This document shows positions 32,865 through 39,501 of a stretch of 40,517 bases of DNA, one piece after another. Under the pieces are notes generated by a model that did no database searches, was not told where the DNA came from, and worked only from the letters and a program-made list of their open reading frames with translations. Every line of letters starts with the position of its first letter. Position 1 is the stretch's first letter. A program made the position numbers and the translations under genes. The DNA lies in the NCBI GenBank assembly GCA_900759005.1, contig CAAEUQ010000146.1, positions 1 to 40,517 on the forward strand, in the 5' to 3' direction. The DNA comes from Clostridia bacterium. Its GTDB lineage: Bacteria > Bacillota > Clostridia > Christensenellales > Aristaeellaceae.

Positions 32865-32874
32865 GAGGGCGGGC
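32842..32874. terminator. Bidirectional terminator
   Basis: Stem GCCCGCC (32842-32848) / GGCGGGC (32868-32874), extendable to 10 pairs. The minus strand continues with TGTTTTTATG, ideal for ending the deoR transcript; the plus strand has GTTCTGTTAT. It overlaps the phosphoesterase stop codon. Confidence 0.75.
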
Positions 32875-32880
32875 GTTCTG

Positions 32881-33669
32881 TTATCGCTGAATCGGCGCTT
32901 TCTGCTGCTCATCCTCGACGCAGCGCAGGCGAATTGAGTGCTTATCGAAGAATTCAAGGTATTCCTCGCGCGGGCGCGCGTCGGTTACGACCGTCGAAAC
33001 GCGCTCCAAAGGGCAATAGGTGATCATTGCTTCCACGCCGAATTTGCTGTGATCGGCGACCAAAATGATTTTTTCGCAGTTCGAGGTCACGAGCCGCTTG
33101 ATTTCCGCTTCAAAATAGGTGGTGTTGGAAAGTCCGTGCTTGATCGAAACGCCCGTTGCCGCCATTACAGCGACCTGAACGGACATCGAACGAATCGCTT
33201 CATAGGTGGAAAGCCCGACGAACGCGCCGATTGCCGCGTTGTAAATGCCGCCGGGGGAGATCGTGTTGACCTCCTTCAGCCGCGCGGATTCGCTTAAAAC
33301 CGAAAGCGAATGCGAGAGAATCGTGAATCGTCCGCGTCCCTCCAGACCGTGCACGACGTTCGATGCGGTTGATCCGGAATCGACGAACACCGTTGAATCC
33401 GGCGGCACTTCCGCACTCGCCAGCTCGCCGATCAGACGCTTCGCGCGCGCGTTTTTGTGAAAGCGTTCCGGAACCGGCGTCAGCGCCGTGAGTGCGCGGG
33501 CTTCCGCGCCGCCATAGTATTTCGTAATATGTCCGCGCGCCTCCAGCTCGTCCAGATCGCGCCGAAGGGTGTTGATCGAGATGCCGAATCGCTTGATCAG
33601 CTCCTGAATGCTTGCCCGCTCGTTTTGCAGGATGTACTGCTCCATTTCGTCCAGTCGCGCCGCCTTCAT
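32881..33669 (-). CDS. DeoR-family transcriptional regulator
   Basis: A 262-residue regulator. The N-terminal helix-turn-helix is SIQELIKRFGISINTLRRDL (20-39), with ARGHITKYYGGA as the wing. The DeoR sensor domain has VFVDSGSTASNVV and later MAATGVSIKHGLSN and ILVADHSKFG, the sugar-phosphate pocket motifs. DeoR proteins are typically released by phosphorylated sugars. ATG 33669 is chosen because GGAGGT lies 9 bases upstream; ATG 33690 lies upstream of that site. It is divergent from the GAPDH-PGK-LarA operon, which it most likely controls. Confidence 0.9.
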   Translation of the reverse strand: MKAARLDEMEQYILQNERASIQELIKRFGISINTLRRDLDELEARGHITKYYGGAEARALTALTPVPERFHKNARAKRLIGELASAEVPPDSTVFVDSGSTASNVVHGLEGRGRFTILSHSLSVLSESARLKEVNTISPGGIYNAAIGAFVGLSTYEAIRSMSVQVAVMAATGVSIKHGLSNTTYFEAEIKRLVTSNCEKIILVADHSKFGVEAMITYCPLERVSTVVTDARPREEYLEFFDKHSIRLRCVEDEQQKAPIQR

Positions 33670-33691
33670 ACCGAATCCACCTCCGAACATA

Positions 33692-33721
33692 AATATAACA
33701 TAAAAATGATGTGCGCGTCAA
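33692..33721 (-). promoter_or_regulatory. Promoter of the deoR-family gene
   Basis: On the minus strand TTGACG (33721-33716), 18 bases, TATATT (33697-33692). Confidence 0.55.
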
Positions 33722-33753
33722 TCGTGGGGTGAAAAAATCCACAAATTCGTGGG
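33722..33753. promoter_or_regulatory. Candidate operator repeats between deoR and GAPDH promoters
   Basis: TCGTGGG occurs twice in direct orientation, at 33722-33728 and 33747-33753. The second overlaps the near-palindrome CCACAAATTCGTGG (33739-33752, one mismatch). The block sits between the two divergent promoters, where a DeoR dimer or tetramer would act. Confidence 0.4.
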
Positions 33754-33780
33754 CAAAATGAGTAAGTTTCTCAGCCGTGC

Positions 33781-33809
33781 TTGACAAATCGGGGCGCAGA
33801 TTATAGAAT
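33781..33809 (+). promoter_or_regulatory. Promoter of the GAPDH-PGK-LarA operon
   Basis: TTGACA (33781-33786), 17 bases, TAGAAT (33804-33809), 46 bases before the ATG. Confidence 0.7.
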
Positions 33810-33855
33810 AAAATTGAAAACGCATAGAGCGTCATTGAATAAGGAGGATATTTCC

Positions 33856-34914
33856 ATGGGCAAGAAAATCAGAGTCGGCGTTGCCGGTTACGGCACGATT
33901 GGTCAGCGTCTGGCGGACGGCGTAGCCATGCAGGGCGATATGGAGCTGGTCGGTATCGCGGATCTCGCGCCGACGCTGTCCATCCGTGCGCTTGCCGAAA
34001 ACGATATGATCGGCGCGAACAACGTCAAATACAATCTTTATCTGGTCGACGGCGCGGATAAGGCGGCGTTTGATTCCCAGGGCATTCCGGTTGCCGGCAG
34101 CTTCGAGGAGCTGATTCAGTCGGTCGATATCATGCTGGACTCCGCCCCGGGCGGCGTCGGTGCGAAAAACAAGGTGCTTTACGAGCGCTACGGCGTGAAG
34201 GCGATCTTCCAGGGCGGCGAGAAGAATTCCGTCGCGGACGTGTTCTTCCACGGCTATGCCAACTATGAAAAGGGCCTGGGCGCGAATTATCTGAAGCTCA
34301 CCAGCTGCAATACCACCGGTCTGATCCGCACGGTGGACGCGCTCGACCGCGCGTACGGCATTGAAAAGGTTGCGATCACGATCATTCGCCGCGTGGCGGA
34401 TCCGGGCGATTATCATCGCGGACTTACCAATGCGCTGCAGATGGAAAAGGCGCCCACGCATCAGGCAGTCGACCTGATGACCATCATGCCGCACGTTCAG
34501 GCGACCGGTATTCTGGTGCATACGCCCGTGACGCACGGTCATATCATCACCGTTCTGGCAACGGCGAAGGACGGCAAAAAGATCACCCGCGAAATGGCGC
34601 TGGAGGTGTTCCGGAAGCATCCGCGTATCCGCGTGGTCAATATCGACGAGGGCTTCAAGGGCAACGCGAGCTTCTTCAAGTATGCGCGCGACCTCGGCAA
34701 TCGCCGCGGCGATATGTACGAGATCGGCCTTTGGGAGGATTCAATCGTTGAATCCGGCAACGACATCATGTACGCGATCAACATTCCGCAGGAATCCGTG
34801 ACGATTCCGGAGACGATGGATGCGATCCGTGCGGCGATGAAGATGCAGCTTACCCGCGACGAGGGCACTGCCGAGACGAACAGGTATCTGGGCATCGGCA
34901 AATTCAAGAAGTAA
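33856..34914 (+). CDS. Archaeal-type (type II) glyceraldehyde-3-phosphate dehydrogenase
   Basis: Oxidises glyceraldehyde-3-phosphate with NAD(P) and phosphate to 1,3-bisphosphoglycerate. It is the archaeal class, not the usual bacterial GapA: the Rossmann motif is GVAGYGTIGQRLADGV (8-23), the catalytic loop is TSCNTTGL with Cys151 (bacterial GapA has SCTTN), and IIRRVADP, HVQATGILVHTPV and an ETMDAIRA helix follow. The 352-residue length is close to archaeal enzymes (~335-345). The ATG at 33856 has AAGGAGGAT upstream; an in-frame TTG at 33781 is the promoter -35. It lies with an archaeal-type kinase gene and is divergent from deoR. Confidence 0.9.
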   Translation: MGKKIRVGVAGYGTIGQRLADGVAMQGDMELVGIADLAPTLSIRALAENDMIGANNVKYNLYLVDGADKAAFDSQGIPVAGSFEELIQSVDIMLDSAPGGVGAKNKVLYERYGVKAIFQGGEKNSVADVFFHGYANYEKGLGANYLKLTSCNTTGLIRTVDALDRAYGIEKVAITIIRRVADPGDYHRGLTNALQMEKAPTHQAVDLMTIMPHVQATGILVHTPVTHGHIITVLATAKDGKKITREMALEVFRKHPRIRVVNIDEGFKGNASFFKYARDLGNRRGDMYEIGLWEDSIVESGNDIMYAINIPQESVTIPETMDAIRAAMKMQLTRDEGTAETNRYLGIGKFKK

Positions 34915-34922
34915 AATCGGTA

Positions 34923-34981
34923 AACGCACAGGGGAAGCGTTCCTTTCAGATGGCGAGGGAGTGCTTCCCCCGCGTTGCGTT
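34923..34981 (+). other. Intergenic two-tier hairpin between GAPDH and PGK genes
   Basis: GGGGAAGC (34931-34938) pairs with GCTTCCCC (34963-34970), and AACGCA (34923-34928) with TGCGTT (34976-34981). A short TTT (34980-34982) follows. It may be a partial terminator, a processing site or a stability element that sets different levels of the two enzymes. Confidence 0.45.
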
Positions 34982-35004
34982 TTGGCAAGACGGGAGGAAA
35001 TGAC

Positions 35005-36270
35005 ATGAGATTTGGTATTTATACGCTGGATGATTTCGATGTAAAGGGCAAAACCGTGCTCTGTCGCGTAGATATGAACCAGCCTGTTGATCGAGCAAGC
35101 GATTCGCTCAAAAGCATTCAGCGCATTACCGCGTGCGCGCCGACGCTGAAGGAGCTGTCCGACAAGGGTGCGCGGGTGGTCGTAATGGCGCATCAGGGCA
35201 GCGATATCGAATACAAAAACTTCTACAATACCCGCCCGCACGCGCGCGTGCTTTCTGAACTGCTCGGTTGCGAGGTGAAGTGGATTGAAGACGTCTGCGG
35301 ACCGACCGCACGCGATGCGATTCGCAATATGAAGGACGGCGAAATCATCCTTTTGGACAACGTCCGCTTCTGCTCCGAGGAACAGACGCTGTTCGAGCTC
35401 AATCTGAAGCTCACACACGAGCAGCAGGCGCATACGCAGGTCGTCGAAAAGCTCGCGCCGTTGGGCGATCTGTATGTTTGCGACGCATTCGCTGCCGCGC
35501 ACCGCGATCAGCCGACGCTGTGCGGATTTGAGCAGGTGCTGCCCTCTGCGATGGGCAGACTGTTCGAGCGCGAATACTGCGTCGTTTCGGAACTGATGGA
35601 AAAGCCTGAGCATCCGTGTACGTTCGTGCTGGGCGGCTCGAAGATTTCCGACGCGTTTATGATGATGGAAACTGTGCTCGCGTCCGGTGCGGCGGATAAG
35701 GTGCTCACCGGCGGTCTGGTCGGTCAGATTCTGCTCGCGTCGCAGGGCAAAGAGATTGGCTCCGGCACGCGCGGATTCATCGAAAAATCCGGCTACGGCG
35801 AATTCATCGAGAAGGCGAAGGGCATTTATGAAAAGTATGCCGATAGAATCGTGCTGCCGATCGACCTTGCGCAGGTTGTAAGCGGCGCGCGCGTTGAGGC
35901 GGAAATCGGCGCGGTTCCGGCGGATTTCGACGCGCTGGATATTGGCGAAAAGACCGCGAAGACATATCGGGAAATCATTCTCGCGTCCAAGACCGTGTTC
36001 GCGAACGGGCCGGTGGGCGTATTTGAAAAGAGAGAGAGCGCGCTTGGGACGGAGACGCTGTTCCATGCGCTTGCCGATACCGAGGGCTATACCGTCGTCG
36101 GCGGCGGCGACAGCGTGACCGCAGCGAAGCAGTTTGGCGTGACCGGTCAGCTCGGCTATATCTGCACCGGCGGCGGCGCGCTGATTCGCTTCCTGACCGG
36201 TGAAGAGCTGCCGGTTGTGAAGGCGCTGCGCCATGCGGCGAAGGCGTTTCCGCAGGAGGAAAAAGCATGA
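35005..36270 (+). CDS. pgk: Archaeal-type phosphoglycerate kinase
   Basis: Transfers the acyl phosphate of 1,3-bisphosphoglycerate to ADP, the first ATP-yielding step of glycolysis. Motifs are RVDMNQPVD (21-29), LLDNVRFCSEE (116-126), DAFAAAHRDQP (160-170), LGGSKISDA (199-207), NGPVGVFE (334-341), GGGDSVTA (366-373) and CTGGGA (387-392). The AFAAAHRDQP loop and the CTGGGALIRFLTGEELP ending follow archaeal rather than bacterial PGKs (bacterial: NDAFGTAHR). The length of 421 is also near the archaeal norm. CGGGAGG precedes ATG 35005. The stop overlaps the larA start as ATGA. Confidence 0.92.
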   Translation: MRFGIYTLDDFDVKGKTVLCRVDMNQPVDRASDSLKSIQRITACAPTLKELSDKGARVVVMAHQGSDIEYKNFYNTRPHARVLSELLGCEVKWIEDVCGPTARDAIRNMKDGEIILLDNVRFCSEEQTLFELNLKLTHEQQAHTQVVEKLAPLGDLYVCDAFAAAHRDQPTLCGFEQVLPSAMGRLFEREYCVVSELMEKPEHPCTFVLGGSKISDAFMMMETVLASGAADKVLTGGLVGQILLASQGKEIGSGTRGFIEKSGYGEFIEKAKGIYEKYADRIVLPIDLAQVVSGARVEAEIGAVPADFDALDIGEKTAKTYREIILASKTVFANGPVGVFEKRESALGTETLFHALADTEGYTVVGGGDSVTAAKQFGVTGQLGYICTGGGALIRFLTGEELPVVKALRHAAKAFPQEEKA

Positions 36271-37517
36271 AGCTTGAATTTGGATTCGGAACGGGCGTTC
36301 AGACCGTCGAATTGCCCGAGAAAAACCTGATGGGCGTGCTGATGGCAAACGAGGTTCCGAAGGGACTTATGAATGAAGAAGAGGTTGTTCGCGCGCTGAA
36401 CCACCCGATCGGAACGCCGCGACTTTCTGAAATCGTGCGTCCGGGCGAAAAAATCGCGATTATCACCAGCGATATAACGCGTCCGGTGCCGTCGTACCGC
36501 ATTCTTCCGCCGCTTCTGGATGAGCTGTATGCTGCGGGCTGCCGTGCGGAGGATATTACGCTCGTGTTTGCGCTGGGCAGTCACCGCGCGCACACTGAGG
36601 AGGAAAAAAAGAAGCTCGTCGGTGAGCGCACGTATCGCGAAATCCGCTGCGTGGATTCCGATCGGAGCGATTGCATTCACATGGGCGAAACCAGCACGGG
36701 AACGCCGATCGACGTCACGCGTGCGGTCGCCGAAGCTGATCGCCGGATTTGCCTCGGCAATATCGAATACCACTATTTCGCGGGCTATTCCGGCGGTGCG
36801 AAGGCGATCATGCCCGGCGTTTCGACGCGCGAGGCGATTCAGGCGAACCACAGCAAAATGGTCGATCCTCGCTGCCATGCCGGCAATCTCGATACGAATC
36901 CGCTCAGGCAGGATTTGGAGGAAGCCGCGCGCAAGGTCGGGGTGGATTTCATCGTCAACGTCGTGCTCGACGAGCATAAGCAGATCGTAAAGGCGGTCGC
37001 GGGAGATCTGGTAAAAGCGCATCGCGAGGGCTGCAAATTCCTTGATACGATGTATTTGAAGGAGCTTGACGCACGCGCGGATATCGTGATCGTGTCGCAG
37101 GGCGGCGCGCCGAAGGATTTGAACCTTTATCAGACCCAGAAGGCGCTCGACAATGCCAAGCACGCCGTAAAGCCTGGCGGAACGATCATCCTGATCGGCT
37201 CGTGCAGGGAGGGACTGGGCGAAAAGGTATTCGAGGAATGGATGCTCTCCGCGCCTACGCCGGAAAGTATGATCGAGCGCATCGGCAAAGAATTTCAGCT
37301 TGGCGGGCACAAAGCCGCCGCGATCGCGATGGTGCTCCAGAATGCGGAAATCGAGCTGGTCAGCGATCTCGATCCAGAATTCGTCAAAAAAATCTTCTTG
37401 AAGCCTGCCAAAAGCGCGCAGGAAGCGCTCGACCGCGCATTTACCCGCCTTGGTAAGGACGCAACCGTTCTCGCAATGCCCTATGGCGGCTCTACGCTGC
37501 CGCGGGTGAGAGGGTAA
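36267..37517 (+). CDS. LarA-family nickel-pincer racemase
   Basis: A 416-residue homologue of lactate racemase LarA, which uses a nickel pincer nucleotide to racemise or epimerise 2-hydroxyacids. SDITRPVPSY (68-77), LGSHR (His106), EYHYFAGYSGGAKAIMPG (167-184) and ANHSKM (His195) are visible. His106, His169, Lys179 and His195 line up with the catalytic and nickel residues I recall as H108, H174, K184 and H200 in the Lactobacillus plantarum enzyme. LarA homologues act on several 2-hydroxyacids, so lactate is not certain. It is coupled to PGK by ATGA. The cofactor genes larB, larC and larE are not in this window. Confidence 0.88.
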   Translation: MKLEFGFGTGVQTVELPEKNLMGVLMANEVPKGLMNEEEVVRALNHPIGTPRLSEIVRPGEKIAIITSDITRPVPSYRILPPLLDELYAAGCRAEDITLVFALGSHRAHTEEEKKKLVGERTYREIRCVDSDRSDCIHMGETSTGTPIDVTRAVAEADRRICLGNIEYHYFAGYSGGAKAIMPGVSTREAIQANHSKMVDPRCHAGNLDTNPLRQDLEEAARKVGVDFIVNVVLDEHKQIVKAVAGDLVKAHREGCKFLDTMYLKELDARADIVIVSQGGAPKDLNLYQTQKALDNAKHAVKPGGTIILIGSCREGLGEKVFEEWMLSAPTPESMIERIGKEFQLGGHKAAAIAMVLQNAEIELVSDLDPEFVKKIFLKPAKSAQEALDRAFTRLGKDATVLAMPYGGSTLPRVRG

Positions 37518-37530
37518 AATAGCTGAAAGC

Positions 37531-37556
37531 CCCCTGAAGAATCGATTCTTCAGGGG
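37531..37556. terminator. Perfect 26-base palindromic bidirectional terminator
   Basis: CCCCTGAAGA (37531-37540), ATCGAT, TCTTCAGGGG (37547-37556): every base is symmetric. It separates the converging larA and hslU genes, with TTCGTCGTTT on the plus side and GCTTTCAGCTATTTT on the minus side. Confidence 0.8.
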
Positions 37557-37564
37557 TTCGTCGT

Positions 37565-38932
37565 TTAAATGATATACTTGTGAATGTCCTTCCTGTGCAG
37601 GTCGGTGCCGAGCATTTTTTCTACATAGTCCGCGTCGATCGTGAGCTGGACTTCCGGCGCGTCGCCGCCGCCGGCGTTGAACGCAATGTCGGTCAGAATT
37701 CGCTCGAGCATCGTATGCAGACGGCGTGCACCGATGTTTTCATCGGTTTCATTCGCCTGCCATGCGCATTCCGCGATCTTTTTCAGCGCTTCGGGGGTGA
37801 ATTCAAGCGTTACGCCATCCACGCCCAGCAGCAGCTGATACTGGCGAATCAGCGCGTTCTTCGGCTGTGTGAGAATTTGCTCGTAATCTTGGGCCGTAAG
37901 CGGCTTCAGGTCCACGCGCACCGGAAAACGTCCCTGCAATTCGGGAATCAGGTCGGTGACCTTCGATACGTGGAACGCACCCGCGGCGATGAATAGCACG
38001 TGGTCGGTCTTGACAGGGCCATATTTGGTATTCACCGTTGAACCTTCGACGATCGGCAGAATGTCGCGCTGAACGCCTTCGCGGGAAACGTCGGGCCCGC
38101 CGTTTCCGCCGCGACCGGCAACCTTGTCGATTTCATCGAGAAATACGATGCCGTGCTGTTCCGCACGGTCGATCGCCTCGGTGTAAACCGAATCCATGTC
38201 GATCAGGTTCTGGCTTTCCTCTGCGACGAGAATCTTCCGCGCTTCGCGCACCTCAACCTTGCGCAGCTTCGTCTTCTTCGGCAGAATGCCGCCGAGCATG
38301 TCGTTTACGTCCATGCCCGTGCCGGGCAGCTCCTGCTTGGGCGTAAATTCCTCAACTTCGATTTCAACAATATCGTGTTCCAGAGAACCGCTGCGCAGCT
38401 GCGCGCGCACGTCGTTCTGGCGTTCGGCGAGCTTTTCGCGGTCCTCGCCGGACGGCTCCGGCTCGGAGCGATGATTGCCCATCAGAATATCGAAGGGATT
38501 GACAGGCTTTTTCTTGACGGAATGTGTCAAAAGCTCAACCAGCCGATCTTCGGCATTGGCTTCGGCGCGCACGCGCACGCGCTCCATGTGCTGCTCCTTG
38601 ACCAGCCGAATCGACGCTTCCACCAGATCGCGAATGATCGATTCCACGTCGCGTCCGACATAGCCGACCTCGGTAAACTTCGTGGCTTCCACCTTCACAA
38701 ACGGCGCATCCACCAGCTTGGCAAGCCGCCGCGCGATTTCTGTTTTGCCCACGCCGGTCGGACCGACCATCAGAATATTCTTCGGCGTGACCTCTTCGCG
38801 AATGTCCTCCGGCAGCATCGCGCGGCGATAGCGATTGCGCAGCGCGACCGCGACCGCGCGTTTGGCTTCGTCCTGCCCGATGATGTAGCGATCCAGCTCG
38901 CGAACGATCTCCCTCGGGGTAAGCTGTATCAT
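37565..38932 (-). CDS. hslU: HslU ATPase of the HslUV protease
   Basis: AAA+ unfoldase that feeds substrates into HslV. Visible are the opening LTPREIVRELDRYIIGQDEAK, Walker A GPTGVGKTE (57-65), pore loop GYVGRD (90-95), an intermediate domain (~110-230), Walker B IVFLDEIDK, arginine-finger region GRFPVRVDL and sensor 2 IGARRLHTMLE. The C-terminal tail DIHKYII docks into HslV. The 455-residue length is normal. ATG 38932 follows AAAGGAGA and is preferred over upstream in-frame codons. It lies 11 bases after hslV. Confidence 0.96.
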   Translation of the reverse strand: MIQLTPREIVRELDRYIIGQDEAKRAVAVALRNRYRRAMLPEDIREEVTPKNILMVGPTGVGKTEIARRLAKLVDAPFVKVEATKFTEVGYVGRDVESIIRDLVEASIRLVKEQHMERVRVRAEANAEDRLVELLTHSVKKKPVNPFDILMGNHRSEPEPSGEDREKLAERQNDVRAQLRSGSLEHDIVEIEVEEFTPKQELPGTGMDVNDMLGGILPKKTKLRKVEVREARKILVAEESQNLIDMDSVYTEAIDRAEQHGIVFLDEIDKVAGRGGNGGPDVSREGVQRDILPIVEGSTVNTKYGPVKTDHVLFIAAGAFHVSKVTDLIPELQGRFPVRVDLKPLTAQDYEQILTQPKNALIRQYQLLLGVDGVTLEFTPEALKKIAECAWQANETDENIGARRLHTMLERILTDIAFNAGGGDAPEVQLTIDADYVEKMLGTDLHRKDIHKYII

Positions 38933-38943
38933 AGGTTCTCCTT

Positions 38944-39501
38944 TCAAACCGTTTCCACGATGATATTGGAATTGGTGTAAACACAGATTTCAGACGCGAC
39001 CTTCAGCGCGCTTTCTGCAATCTCTTTGGCGGACATCTCCGTGTGCGCGTACAATGCGCGCGCCGCCGCCAGCGCGAAATTGCCGCCGCTGCCGATGGTG
39101 AGAATGCCTTCGTCCGGTTCGATCACCTCGCCGGTGCCGGAAACGAGCAGGAGATTATCCCTGTCCGCGCAGATCAGCATTGCTTCGAGTTTGCGGACGG
39201 CTTTGTCCATGCGCCAGTCCTGCGCCAGTTCAATCGCTGCGCGCGGGAGATTGCCGGAATACTGCGTCAAACGATCCTCCAGCTTTTCCGCCAGCGCGAA
39301 CGCGTCTGAAACCGTGCCGGCAAAGCCGATTACGACGCGATCATTGTAAATCCGGCGAATTTTCTTCGCTGTGCCCTTCATGATGGTGTGTTCGCCCATC
39401 GTGACCTGACCGTCGCCGGCAATCGCGGTCACGCCGTCGCGCTTGACGGCACAGATCGTGGTGCCGCGGAACGGGCTGCGGGGTTCGGAATCATAGCTCA
39501 T
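38944..39501 (-). CDS. hslV: HslV peptidase of the HslUV protease
   Basis: Proteasome-beta-like N-terminal-nucleophile threonine peptidase, 185 residues. FRGTTICAVKRDG shows the cleavage point: Thr14 becomes the catalytic N-terminus after removal of a 13-residue propeptide, longer than in E. coli. AGDGQVTMG (28-36), AKKIRRIY and IGSGGNFALAAARAL are family motifs. Its ATG overlaps the end of trmFO by 11 bases, with GAGGTGAT upstream, so translation is likely coupled. It forms a dodecamer capped by HslU in the cytosol. Confidence 0.96.
   Translation of the reverse strand: MSYDSEPRSPFRGTTICAVKRDGVTAIAGDGQVTMGEHTIMKGTAKKIRRIYNDRVVIGFAGTVSDAFALAEKLEDRLTQYSGNLPRAAIELAQDWRMDKAVRKLEAMLICADRDNLLLVSGTGEVIEPDEGILTIGSGGNFALAAARALYAHTEMSAKEIAESALKVASEICVYTNSNIIVETV

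Noticed and set aside
30951..32957. A 668-codon minus-strand open frame opposite the ParB/BMP and phosphoesterase genes
   Set aside because: It spans two real genes and a bidirectional terminator and shows no domain.
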